Source of the DNA: UBA11869 sp964544965
GTDB lineage: Bacteria > Pseudomonadota > Gammaproteobacteria > Eutrophobiales > Eutrophobiaceae
Assembly: GCA_964544965.1 (NCBI GenBank)
Contig: CAZJED010000001.1
Span: forward strand, 1-64,000
Reading direction: 5' to 3'
DNA length: 64,000 bases
A program made the position numbers and the translations under genes. Under the pieces are notes generated by a model. That model did not search any database. It saw only the letters and a program-made list of their open reading frames with translations, and was not told where the DNA came from. Positions 45,933-54,790 of this stretch are shown here, one piece after another (the stretch's first letter is position 1; each line of letters opens with the position of its first letter).

Positions 45933-46949
45933 TCAATTCTTTTTTTCATCAACCAATTTATTTTCTCCGATCCATGGCATCATTGATCTCAACTTTTCTC
46001 CAATAATCTCAATTCCATGTTCGCGACTTATACGTCTTTTTTCTTCCATTGTAGGAGCGCCATTCTTATATTCTGAAATAAATTCACGAGCAAATTCACC
46101 GCTTTGAATCTCTGCTAAAATTTCTTTCATTACACGTTTTGTATCATCAGTTATAACGCGTGGTCCGCGTGTGAAATCACCATATTCTGCTGTATTTGAA
46201 ATTGAATATCGCATATTAGCAATACCGCCCTCATAAATTAAATCAACAATTAATTTTGTCTCGTGCAAACATTCGAAATACGCCATTTCCGGAGCATAAC
46301 CTGCCTCAACTAAAGTTTCGAAACCAGTTTGAATAAGGGATGTTATTCCGCCACAAAGTACTGTTTGCTCGCCAAATAAATCCGTTTCAGTTTCTTCTTT
46401 AAAAGTAGTTTCAATAATTGCGGCTCGTCCGCCTCCATTTGCAGATGCGTAAGATAAAGAAAGCTCTTTGGCATGACCCGACGCATCTTGAAATATAGCT
46501 ATCAAAGATGGAACCCCGCCGCCACTTGCGTAAGTAGCTCGCACTAAATGTCCCGGTCCTTTAGGGGCAACCATAATTACATCCAAGTCAGGGCGAGGGA
46601 TGATTTGTTCAAAATGGATATTAAAACCATGCGCAAATGCAAGAGTTGCCCCCTCTTTTATATTTGGTTCTATTTCATTTTTATATAATTCAGATTGATG
46701 CTCATCGGGTGCCAATAACATAATCAAATCGGAGGTGGAAACAGCATCATTAATTGATTTAACTTCTAATCCCGCCGACTTAGCCTTTTCAATCGATGCT
46801 GAGCCTGAACGTAAACCAACACATACATTAACACCTGAGTCTTTAAGGTTATTCGCATGTGCATGTCCCTGAGAACCATACCCAATTACAGCTACTTGTT
46901 TACCCTTTATAATTTCTAAATCAGCATCTTTATCATAATAAATATTCAT
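45933..46949 (-). CDS. ilvC: Ketol-acid reductoisomerase (class I)
   Basis: Isomerises and reduces acetolactate or acetohydroxybutyrate in valine and isoleucine synthesis. The NADPH Rossmann motif is VIGYGSQGHAHANNL (about 22-36). Catalytic-domain segments DLFGEQTVLCGG and ECLHETKLIVDLIYEGG are present. The 338 residues match class I (short form), unlike the 491-residue E. coli enzyme. It follows ilvH by 26 bp. Confidence 0.97.
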   Translation of the reverse strand: MNIYYDKDADLEIIKGKQVAVIGYGSQGHAHANNLKDSGVNVCVGLRSGSASIEKAKSAGLEVKSINDAVSTSDLIMLLAPDEHQSELYKNEIEPNIKEGATLAFAHGFNIHFEQIIPRPDLDVIMVAPKGPGHLVRATYASGGGVPSLIAIFQDASGHAKELSLSYASANGGGRAAIIETTFKEETETDLFGEQTVLCGGITSLIQTGFETLVEAGYAPEMAYFECLHETKLIVDLIYEGGIANMRYSISNTAEYGDFTRGPRVITDDTKRVMKEILAEIQSGEFAREFISEYKNGAPTMEEKRRISREHGIEIIGEKLRSMMPWIGENKLVDEKKN

Positions 46950-46975
46950 TGAACTTCTCTCATTAAAATATAGTT

Positions 46976-47470
46976 TTAAGATTGTACGGCTTTATCACCA
47001 AGCGATATAGCTGACACACCAGAACGAACAACTTCAAGAATCAAACTATCTTCTATGGTGGTTATGAAAGCATCTATTTTTTCGCATGTGTCTGTGATTT
47101 CAATTGTATATAAATTTTTAGTTACATCAATAATACGTCCATTAAATGTATCTACTACTCGTTTAATTGTCTCATGGTCTTCCTTTTTTTCTGCAATTAA
47201 CTTAGTAAGTAACAACTCTTTTTCAATATGCTCATACTCATTAAGATCGGCTACTTTAATAACATCGACCAGTTTATTTAATTGCTTTGTTATTTGCTCA
47301 ACGATAGCATCTGAACCAGTAGTTACCAAAGTTAACCGGGAAATCGTTGGATCCTCAGTTGGTGCAACTGATAACGATTCTATATTAAACGCTCTTGCCG
47401 AAAATAATCCTGAAACTCTTGATAAAGCTCCCGCTTCATTTTCTAGAAGCAACGAAATGATGTGCCTCAT
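46976..47470 (-). CDS. ilvH: Acetolactate synthase small subunit
   Basis: The regulatory subunit of acetohydroxyacid synthase. The ACT domain is at the N terminus (ISLLLENEAGALSRVSGLFS at residue 5), where valine binds for feedback. NIESLSVAPTEDPTISRLT is typical. A C-terminal domain (about 85-160) activates the large subunit. The 164 residues match E. coli IlvH (163). It begins 2 bp after the ilvI stop. Confidence 0.96.
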   Translation of the reverse strand: MRHIISLLLENEAGALSRVSGLFSARAFNIESLSVAPTEDPTISRLTLVTTGSDAIVEQITKQLNKLVDVIKVADLNEYEHIEKELLLTKLIAEKKEDHETIKRVVDTFNGRIIDVTKNLYTIEITDTCEKIDAFITTIEDSLILEVVRSGVSAISLGDKAVQS

Positions 47471-47472
47471 AA

Positions 47473-49218
47473 TTAAGCAAGTTCCCTTTCAGATGACAAA
47501 TGCATTTCATTATGGCCTTTACCAGATGCAATCATGGGATAAACATTTTCAGTTTGATCGGTAATAAAATCCATTATCACGGTTTTGTCCTTCATTAATA
47601 AAGCCTCTTTCAAAGTACTTTCAACATCGCTGCTTTTTTCAACTCTAATGCCCGTGTGTCCATAGCTTTCTGCTATTTTTACAAAATCAGGTAAAGCTTC
47701 CATATACGAATGTGAATAACGTCCAGAATAAAAAAATTCCTGCCATTGTCGGACCATACCCATGTAACGATTATTCAGATTTATAATTTTTACTGGTGTC
47801 CCATATTGCAAACAAGTTGATAACTCTTGAATACACATCACGAGACTTGCCTCACCTGTGATGCACGCCACCGTTTCGTTTGGAAAAGCTAATTTAACCC
47901 CCATGGCTGCGGGAAGGCCAAAACCCATAGTGCCTAAGCCTCCAGAATTAATCCAACGTCTTGGTTTATCAAACTTATAAAACTGCGCTGCCCACATCTG
48001 ATGTTGTCCGACATCCGATGTAACATAGGCGTCGCCCTTTGTTAATTCCCATAATTTCTCAACAACAAATTGTGGCTTGATAACAGAAGATGTCCGGTCA
48101 TATTTGAGGCAATCAATTTTTGCCCAATCATAAATTTGATCCCACCAAGACTGAAGTTCATTTTTATTCTTTTGAAGTTTATCCAGTTCGCCCTTTAAAA
48201 TTTCATTTAAATCTTTCAGCACATGTTTTACGTCGCCAACAATAGGAATATCAACAGGAACATTTTTAGCGATAGATGATGGATCAACATCAATATGGAT
48301 AATTTTTGCGTATGGACAAAACTTTTCAAGGTCGCCAGTCACACGATCATCAAATCTAGCGCCAATAGCAATTAATACATCACAATTATGCATAGCCATG
48401 TTAGCTTCATAAGTCCCGTGCATGCCAAGCATTCCAATAAACTGCTTGTCTGTTGCAGGATATGCTCCGAGTCCCATAAGTGTATTAGTTATAGGGTAAT
48501 TTAATGTTTGGGTAAATTTAGTTAATTCTTTACTCGCTTCGCTAAGAATTACGCCTCCACCAGAATAAATCATAGGCTTCTTTGCTGATAAAATTAATTT
48601 TGATGCCCTTTTTATTTGACCAGGATGTCCTTTTACAACTGGACGATATGAACGCATATCAATATTTTTTGGATATTCATACTCGCATGAATCAGCCGTA
48701 ACATCTTTTGGAATATCAACAACAACTGGACCTGGTCTCCCGCTAGTTGCAACATAAAAAGCTTTCTTTATTGTCTCAGCTAATACTTTGACATCTTTTA
48801 CTAAAAAATTGTGCTTTACGCAGGGTCTTGTGATGCCTATAGAATCAACCTCCTGAAAAGCGTCATTTCCGATCATTTTTCTTGATACTTGCCCGGTAAA
48901 AACAACTAATGGGATAGAATCCATATGAGCTGTAGCAATACCTGTAACTGCATTCGTAGCGCCTGGCCCAGATGTCACCAACACTACACCGGGTTTTCCT
49001 GTTGACCGAGCATAGCCGTCTGCAGCGTGAGTTGCCCCCTGTTCGTGACGTACTAATATATGTTCAACGTCGTCCTGTTTATACAGAGCATCATAGATAT
49101 GGAGTACGGCACCCCCGGGATAACCAAACAAATGCTTAACCCCTTCGTCCTTCAGTGCGCGGCAAAAAATTTCTGCTCCTCTTAGAATTTCTTTCTTTTT
49201 TGACACCTTTCTTACCAA
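47473..49218 (-). CDS. ilvI: Acetolactate synthase large subunit
   Basis: The ThDP/FAD-dependent catalytic subunit that makes acetolactate and acetohydroxybutyrate. The catalytic glutamate is in VRHEQGATHAADGYARS (about residues 55-70). The ThDP-Mg segment reads CITGEASLVMCIQELST followed by NLNNRYMGMVRQWQ. The usual GDG (or GEG) start of the motif is GEA here. The length of 581 residues is normal (E. coli 574). It heads the ilvI-ilvH-ilvC-psd-pssA-leuA run. Confidence 0.96.
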   Translation of the reverse strand: MVRKVSKKKEILRGAEIFCRALKDEGVKHLFGYPGGAVLHIYDALYKQDDVEHILVRHEQGATHAADGYARSTGKPGVVLVTSGPGATNAVTGIATAHMDSIPLVVFTGQVSRKMIGNDAFQEVDSIGITRPCVKHNFLVKDVKVLAETIKKAFYVATSGRPGPVVVDIPKDVTADSCEYEYPKNIDMRSYRPVVKGHPGQIKRASKLILSAKKPMIYSGGGVILSEASKELTKFTQTLNYPITNTLMGLGAYPATDKQFIGMLGMHGTYEANMAMHNCDVLIAIGARFDDRVTGDLEKFCPYAKIIHIDVDPSSIAKNVPVDIPIVGDVKHVLKDLNEILKGELDKLQKNKNELQSWWDQIYDWAKIDCLKYDRTSSVIKPQFVVEKLWELTKGDAYVTSDVGQHQMWAAQFYKFDKPRRWINSGGLGTMGFGLPAAMGVKLAFPNETVACITGEASLVMCIQELSTCLQYGTPVKIINLNNRYMGMVRQWQEFFYSGRYSHSYMEALPDFVKIAESYGHTGIRVEKSSDVESTLKEALLMKDKTVIMDFITDQTENVYPMIASGKGHNEMHLSSERELA

Positions 49219-49503
49219 TTATTATGTTGAAGTTATAAATATACATTAATTTGAACGAAAACGCGGGAAGTTACTGAGATTCTTAGGTCAGGTCAAGTTA
49301 TGTTATGATATATTGTCTTGAAAATGGCATTGAACCAGACAATTTAAGCATAAATAAAACCTTCATACTAATATTGAATCTCATTAACCTTATTAGTCCA
49401 ATACTGCTAGATACCGGTTATCAATCTGTGTCTAATATGACTCATTATACTACTGTAAATTGGGTGTTTTTCTAACTTGTATTATGTATAGATAATTCAA
49501 CGC
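49219..49503. promoter_or_regulatory. Divergent ilvI/proS spacer with inverted repeat
   Basis: A 285-bp AT-rich spacer that must hold promoters for both the ilvI operon and proS. A perfect 7-bp inverted repeat ATTGTCT/AGACAAT lies at 49312-49318 and 49337-49343 with an 18-bp spacer, and a direct repeat GGTCAGGTCA is near 49287. These may be regulator sites. No clear attenuator with a run of Leu/Val/Ile codons and no convincing -35/-10 pair were found. Confidence 0.35.
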
Positions 49504-50760
49504 ATGAAGCTATCAAAACTACTAACGGCTACTTTGAGAGAGGCACCAGCTGATGCAGAAATAATAAGTCACAAACTTATGCTACGAGCAGGCATGATCC
49601 GTCAACTAGCTTCGGGTATATATACATGGCTGCCACTAGGTTACCGAGTATTAAAGAAGGTTGAAGCAATCATTCGCGAAGAAATGAATTCTGCCGGTGC
49701 CCAAGAAATATTAATGCCAGCAATCCAACCAGCTGAGCTTTGGCGAGAGTCCGAACGCTGGGACCAGTATGGCCCGGAATTACTACGGATTAATGATCGC
49801 CATGAACGCGAGTTCTGTTTTGGGCCAACCCACGAGGAAGTTATTACAGATTTAGTAAGACGTGAGGTTCGAAGCTACAAACAACTCCCGATCATTTTAT
49901 ATCAAATACAAACAAAATTCAGAGATGAAATACGTCCACGCTTTGGGATTATGCGTTCCCGGGAATTTTTAATGAAAGACGCCTATTCCTTTCATCTGAA
50001 TGATGAATCATTGCAGGAAACTTATGAACAAATGTATAAATCGTACACAGAAATATTTACTCGTCTAGGTCTAGAATTTCGTGCGGTTATTGCTGACTCT
50101 GGAAATATTGGTGGAGATAAATCACACGAATTTCACGTTTTGGCAGAATCGGGAGAAGACAAAATAGTATTTTCTAAAAATAAAGATTATGCAGCTAGTT
50201 TAGAAAGGGCCAGTATAGATTTAGGAGAGAAAGAAATCAGTGCATTAGAACATGCAAAGGGCATCGAAGTAGGACATATTTTTCAACTAGGCACAAAATA
50301 TAGCTCAAGTATGAAAACAAATTGCCTTGATAAACATGGAAAATCAGTTAACTTAATAATGGGTTGTTATGGAATTGGGGTTTCACGTATTGTCGCTGCT
50401 GCTATTGAACAAAATCATGATGAAAAAGGTATTATTTGGCCAACTGCCATAGCGCCGTTCCAACTTGCTCTGACTCCTGTGAATATGCATAAATCAGTAC
50501 GTTTACGTGATGCGGTAATATCGTTCTATAATGAATTATCAGCTAATAATATAGATGTGTTACTCGATGATAGAAATGAAAGGCCTGGAGTAATGTTTTC
50601 AGATACGGAGTTAGTCGGAATCCCGCATCGCTTTGTCTTTAGTGAAAAAGGTTTAGATGCTGGCGAAATTGAATATAAGGGAAGAAGGGATAAAGAAAGT
50701 CAAAATATTCAAATTAAAAAAGCAGTTACATTCATCAAAGAAAAAATTAAAAGCAATTAA
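49504..50760 (+). CDS. proS: Prolyl-tRNA synthetase lacking the INS editing domain
   Basis: Charges tRNA-Pro with proline. The class II motifs are intact: motif 1 around LPLGYRVLKKVE, motif 2 FRDEIRPRFGIMRSREFL, motif 3 MGCYGIGVSRIVAAAIEQN. An anticodon-binding domain is at the C terminus (about 325-418). The core closely resembles the E. coli type. However, the protein has only 418 residues instead of about 570: after KDYAA (about residue 236) only some 20 residues precede GIEVGHIFQLG, where the ~180-residue INS domain that clears Ala-tRNA-Pro is normally inserted. Its stop overlaps the convergent acyP stop. Confidence 0.96.
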   Translation: MKLSKLLTATLREAPADAEIISHKLMLRAGMIRQLASGIYTWLPLGYRVLKKVEAIIREEMNSAGAQEILMPAIQPAELWRESERWDQYGPELLRINDRHEREFCFGPTHEEVITDLVRREVRSYKQLPIILYQIQTKFRDEIRPRFGIMRSREFLMKDAYSFHLNDESLQETYEQMYKSYTEIFTRLGLEFRAVIADSGNIGGDKSHEFHVLAESGEDKIVFSKNKDYAASLERASIDLGEKEISALEHAKGIEVGHIFQLGTKYSSSMKTNCLDKHGKSVNLIMGCYGIGVSRIVAAAIEQNHDEKGIIWPTAIAPFQLALTPVNMHKSVRLRDAVISFYNELSANNIDVLLDDRNERPGVMFSDTELVGIPHRFVFSEKGLDAGEIEYKGRRDKESQNIQIKKAVTFIKEKIKSN

Positions 50761-51029
50761 CGTATAGAAAAGCCATCGAATTCTTGGTAGTCAGCATTTG
50801 TACACTCAACATTGATAACTCTTGCCAAACTTGGGCCATGGGTCAACCATTTGCGTAATTGAATAAGCAAATGCTCCTCGCCGCACGCATACACTTCAAC
50901 TCTACCATCATCAAGATTTTTAACCCACCCCTTAACACCAAGTAGTTTGGACTGTTGGTTTATTGACATACGAAAACCAACTCCTTGAACTCTGCCACTT
51001 ACAATACAATTAATTGCTTTCTTCTTCAT
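50757..51029 (-). CDS. acyP: Acylphosphatase
   Basis: Hydrolyses acyl phosphates in the cytoplasm. The 90-residue protein has the phosphate-binding loop GRVQGVGFR (catalytic R20) and the catalytic N38 in GWVKNLDDGRVEV. The length is normal (E. coli YccX 92). Its TAA stop shares the palindrome TTAA with the proS stop on the other strand. A neighbouring proS is also seen in Pseudomonas. Confidence 0.95.
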   Translation of the reverse strand: MKKKAINCIVSGRVQGVGFRMSINQQSKLLGVKGWVKNLDDGRVEVYACGEEHLLIQLRKWLTHGPSLARVINVECTNADYQEFDGFSIR

Positions 51030-51066
51030 GATAAATATTCTTTGAAAAATTCTATAATTGCAAACT

Positions 51067-51936
51067 TTATTTAAATACTTTTTTATCTTCAGTATAAAAT
51101 AAAGATAAACAAAATGTTAAATGTGCACCAAATAAAATTATTACCCAGGATATATATATCCATACAAGAAAAAGCGGAATGATTGCCAACGTACCATAAA
51201 TATTTTTTAAGTCTGACATTTCTCTGATATAGATACCAAATGCATACTTTGCTAGCTCAAATAATATTGCACAAATAACGCCAGCTATCACAGCATGTCT
51301 ACTAGATACATTACAATTCGGAACAAGTATATATAACAAAATAAAAGTAATTGCTGTCATAAAAAATGGAAGCCAGTGCAATAAATGGGTTCTCATATTA
51401 AACAATGTATCAACATCTGCAATAACAGGAATGGAAAGTAAATATGAAGTCAATGCTAGGCCAGCTCCAATAAGTAATGGGCCTAAAAAAAGTAATAAAA
51501 AATATATAAATATACGTTTAATAGGATTTCGCTTTTTCTTTATTGCCCATATTCTATTAAAAGTATTATCAATTGTCGCTAGCAGCATTAATGCAACCAA
51601 AATAAGAATAAGACTGCCGCCAATTGTAAGTTGAGATGCCTTTGTTGAAAATATATGTATATATTGTTCAACAGTCTGCCCAAATTCAGGCACAAAATTA
51701 ATGAAAATGAAATTTTGAATCGTGGCTGAAAATTCCTGAAGTATAGAAATTTTACTAAAAATCCCGAACATAACGGTAAGCAAAGGAACGAGTGAAAGTA
51801 AAGTTTCAAAAGCAAGTGCTGAGGCCGCTTCTACGACATTCGATAGATAAAAATGACGAAGAATATATAATGTCCTCGAATAAATGATCATCGGAAATTT
51901 AATAAATTTTTTTATGTTATTTTCTATATATCGCAT
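51067..51936 (-). CDS. YihY/BrkB family inner-membrane protein
   Basis: A 289-residue polytopic protein of the YihY/BrkB family, once mislabelled RNase BN. About six helices are visible (for example 95-120, 138-165, 183-205, 213-235, 250-278). The family motif ASALAFETLLSLVPLLTVMFG is at about residue 38-58, and YGTLAIIPLFLVWIYISWV at the C terminus. Its function is not established; a transport role has been suggested for relatives. It is 31 bp from a divergent arsC-like gene. Confidence 0.88.
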   Translation of the reverse strand: MRYIENNIKKFIKFPMIIYSRTLYILRHFYLSNVVEAASALAFETLLSLVPLLTVMFGIFSKISILQEFSATIQNFIFINFVPEFGQTVEQYIHIFSTKASQLTIGGSLILILVALMLLATIDNTFNRIWAIKKKRNPIKRIFIYFLLLFLGPLLIGAGLALTSYLLSIPVIADVDTLFNMRTHLLHWLPFFMTAITFILLYILVPNCNVSSRHAVIAGVICAILFELAKYAFGIYIREMSDLKNIYGTLAIIPLFLVWIYISWVIILFGAHLTFCLSLFYTEDKKVFK

Positions 51937-51987
51937 CTTAATCGATGAGTATAATCTAAGAAATATTTAATGGATAATGGAGTAGAT

Positions 51988-52335
51988 ATGAAGGCGAAAA
52001 TTTTTCATAACCCACGATGTTCAAAATCAAGAAAAACGCTGGAATTACTTTTAGAAAGGGAGATTGAAACGGAAATTGTGGAATATTTGGAAAAACCGCC
52101 TAATTATCAAACGTTAAAAGATATTTTGAAGATGTTAGATCTAAAACCATTTGATCTTGTGCGTAAAGGGGAAAAACTCTACAAAGAATTAAACATCGGC
52201 AAGTATGAGAATAATGCAGATGCGCTATTGAAAATTATGATTCAAAATCCTATTTTGATTGAGCGCCCTATTGTAATAGCCAATAACAAGGCGGTTATTG
52301 GCCGACCGCCAGAATTAGTACTAAGCATCATCTAA
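51988..52335 (+). CDS. arsC: ArsC/Spx-family reductase (YfgD-like)
   Basis: A thioredoxin-fold protein of the glutaredoxin-dependent arsenate reductase family. The active cysteine is C11 in FHNPRCSKSRKTLELL. The C-terminal RPIVIANNKAVIGRPPE is typical. The chosen start is ATG 51988, with GGAG five bases upstream, giving 115 residues (E. coli YfgD 119). An ATG at 51970 is possible. wrbA follows after 1 bp. Lacking an ars operon, arsenate may not be the real substrate. Confidence 0.88.
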   Translation: MKAKIFHNPRCSKSRKTLELLLEREIETEIVEYLEKPPNYQTLKDILKMLDLKPFDLVRKGEKLYKELNIGKYENNADALLKIMIQNPILIERPIVIANNKAVIGRPPELVLSII

Positions 52336-52336
52336 A

Positions 52337-52930
52337 ATGACTCAAATCCTAATCCTATACTATAGTCATGGGGGTAGTGTTGCCGAAATGGCTCAATATT
52401 TTTCCAGAGGCGTAGAATCTGTTGAAAATTGCGAAGGGAGTCTGCGAACTGTACCTCCAATCAGGACAACATCTGAGAACATTAAGTCGGATATCCCGAA
52501 GAGCGGTCCGCCTTATGTCACATGTAGCGATCTAATTAATTGTGATGGTCTTGCACTAGGAAGTCCGACAAGATTTGGAAATATGGCTGCCCCAATAAAA
52601 TATTTCATTGATTCAACATCTGATGTTTGGGCCTCAGGTGGTCTTGTTGGAAAACCGGCAAGTGTATTTAGCTCGACCGGAAGCTTGCATGGCGGTCAGG
52701 AAACAACCTTGCTATCGATGATGTTGCCGTTAATACACCACGGGATGTTGTTAATCGGTCTGCCTTATACTGAATCAGGTTTATTTGCGAAGGAAGGCGG
52801 GGGAACTCCATATGGCGCAACTCATGTAGCCGGAGAAAAAAATGATCTTCCAGTTACAAAAAACGAAAAAGAACTTTGTTTTGCTGCCGGCAAAAGATTG
52901 GCAGAAATTGCTAAAAAACTTAGTAATTAA
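52337..52930 (+). CDS. wrbA: NAD(P)H:quinone oxidoreductase WrbA
   Basis: A flavodoxin-like FMN enzyme that reduces quinones by two electrons. The FMN phosphate loop is YYSHGGSVAEMA (about residues 8-19). ALGSPTRFGNMAAPIKYFID and FSSTGSLHGGQETTLLSM are WrbA signatures. The length of 197 residues is normal. It follows the ArsC-like gene after 1 bp. Its stop TAA shares a TTAA palindrome with the convergent hda stop. Confidence 0.94.
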   Translation: MTQILILYYSHGGSVAEMAQYFSRGVESVENCEGSLRTVPPIRTTSENIKSDIPKSGPPYVTCSDLINCDGLALGSPTRFGNMAAPIKYFIDSTSDVWASGGLVGKPASVFSSTGSLHGGQETTLLSMMLPLIHHGMLLIGLPYTESGLFAKEGGGTPYGATHVAGEKNDLPVTKNEKELCFAAGKRLAEIAKKLSN

Positions 52931-53634
52931 TCTATTAATTCCTTAACAAAAGGTACAGTCACTTTTCGCTTTGCGGCTAGTGATGAATGATCTATTACAT
53001 CAAGAATCTTTATTAAAGAATTTAAATCTCTGTCAGTTCGTCGAATAAGAAACTCAGCTACACTTTTAGTGAGTTCGAATGAACGTTCTAATGCTTTTCT
53101 CTTTAGTATTTCAATTTTTAGCTCATCATCAGGTGGTTTGATTTTATGCACCTGCCCCCAAACTAATCTGGATTTAAGATCATCGAGTTCAATCTTTATA
53201 TTTTTTGGAGAAACGGTAGAGCTTATTATAATTGAATTATTGTTATCTCTAATTTCATTATAAAGTAAAGTTAAACGTTGCTGCCACTCTAGATTATTAG
53301 AAATAGATTCAAGATCATCAACACAAATTAAATTTAATTTACCCAAACCATTTAATATTTCAGAGTCAAATTCCCCGTGTTGTTTTAGTGGAATATATGT
53401 AACTTGAGAATTCATTTCATCTGCTTGTTTGCATGCCGCTTGTAATAAATGTGTTTTTCCTGTTCCCTCAGGGCCCCAAATATAAAGGCAATCATTTCGT
53501 TCTTTTCTAGTTAATGCATTTAAAAGTTGTAACAAATATTTATTTTCACCCTGAATAAATGAAGTAAAATCTAATTTTTGAAAATTACTAAATTCAAAAG
53601 GTATTTGTGGTGAAGATGTACAATTAGGATTCAT
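52927..53634 (-). CDS. hda: DnaA regulatory inactivator Hda
   Basis: A DnaA-paralogue AAA+ protein that, with the sliding clamp, stimulates ATP hydrolysis by DnaA to prevent re-initiation. Walker A is GPEGTGKTHLLQAA (about 54-67) and Walker B LICVDDLES. The 235 residues match Hda (about 233). No DnaA-like DNA-binding domain IV follows. The N-terminal PQIPFEFSN (residues 9-17) could hold the clamp-binding segment. The order hda-DUF2066-purM matches Pseudomonas. Confidence 0.93.
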   Translation of the reverse strand: MNPNCTSSPQIPFEFSNFQKLDFTSFIQGENKYLLQLLNALTRKERNDCLYIWGPEGTGKTHLLQAACKQADEMNSQVTYIPLKQHGEFDSEILNGLGKLNLICVDDLESISNNLEWQQRLTLLYNEIRDNNNSIIISSTVSPKNIKIELDDLKSRLVWGQVHKIKPPDDELKIEILKRKALERSFELTKSVAEFLIRRTDRDLNSLIKILDVIDHSSLAAKRKVTVPFVKELID

Positions 53635-53672
53635 CAGCTATAAAAATTGCTACTTAAATTAATAGGCTTTCA

Positions 53673-54716
53673 TTATGGTAACAAGCGGTACTCTAATTCG
53701 CTGCTACCCTCAATAGATTCTAAAATTTTGCCTAGAGAAATTGCTTGATGTACGCCGGCAACACCGCGTTCACTAGTCAGTTCAAATACAACGTGCCTCG
53801 ATGTAACTTCTTTGACATTAACTTGATTTACGGACTGAAGTGAAGTTAGGTATGAGAAAATTTGGGCATATTCATCAATATTCTCAATATCGTTAACCAA
53901 TAATTCAATTACCTGAATATCTTGCCTGCCATCATCAGAATAATGTGATACTAATTGATCGACAAGCTCATCGATTCCCTCCTCTAAAACAATATCTGCA
54001 ACATCACTCTGACTCACCCAATCAACAACCTGTTCATCAAAATAAACCGCCCATTCTGATTCCCATAAAGTCGGTAATATCTGTGTAAATTTCCCCGTTA
54101 ATATGACATTTGCCTGATAACGTTTGGATGCTTCTACTATAGGTTCCGAAAATCCACCCCATACATCAGTAACCGAAATTTTAGAATCATCTTGAAGGTC
54201 AAGTAATGGAAATAATAAACTAATACCTCTAGCAGAAGCACGGTCTTCCAAAATATTTAAGTACTCAAAATTTTCCTCAATATTTACAAACGATCTATTA
54301 TTATTTTTTTGTGAAACAAGCCAGACCAAAACAGATGGTCGTTCTTTATCCCAAATTGAAATGCCCTGATTTTTAAGTGCCTCATCTATAGCGTTTTCAT
54401 CAAATTGAACCCGTAATTCATGGACAAATTTCTTTTGACCCCATTCGTTGTCATTTTGGTGATATCTGTATTGTTGAACAAATTGCTCTGAACGTTCCAG
54501 CAATGAACTAACTCCCATGCTTTTGTTAATATTTCTATTTCCGGTAACTTTAATAAGTACTTTACTTAATGCTTGTTTTAAAGCAATTCGACGTTTTGGT
54601 GCTGATTCATCACTAACTGAAATCGTTGCCTGATAAAGCCCGGAGACTTTTATTGCATAAGTTGGCTGATAAATAAGTAGCGAAAAACATAAAAAGTATA
54701 ATATTCTGGATTTCAT
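53673..54716 (-). CDS. DUF2066 secreted protein
   Basis: A 347-residue protein of the DUF2066 family. A signal peptide (about residues 1-21, ending TYA) is followed by VSGLYQATISVSDESAPKRR and KQALSKVLIKVTGNRNI, the family core. It should be periplasmic. The family regularly sits between hda and purM, as here; its function is unknown. purM is divergent with 74 bp between. Confidence 0.88.
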   Translation of the reverse strand: MKSRILYFLCFSLLIYQPTYAIKVSGLYQATISVSDESAPKRRIALKQALSKVLIKVTGNRNINKSMGVSSLLERSEQFVQQYRYHQNDNEWGQKKFVHELRVQFDENAIDEALKNQGISIWDKERPSVLVWLVSQKNNNRSFVNIEENFEYLNILEDRASARGISLLFPLLDLQDDSKISVTDVWGGFSEPIVEASKRYQANVILTGKFTQILPTLWESEWAVYFDEQVVDWVSQSDVADIVLEEGIDELVDQLVSHYSDDGRQDIQVIELLVNDIENIDEYAQIFSYLTSLQSVNQVNVKEVTSRHVVFELTSERGVAGVHQAISLGKILESIEGSSELEYRLLP

Positions 54717-54790
54717 AGAGAATACGCTATTGAAGACTTGCCGCTAAGTCAAGGATTGCGGTTAATAACCGACACCGATAACATACCCAT

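Noticed and set aside
49298..49366. A 22-codon minus-strand frame upstream of ilvI as an attenuation leader peptide
   Set aside because: It lacks a run of Leu, Val or Ile codons, an SD sequence and a following terminator/antiterminator pair.
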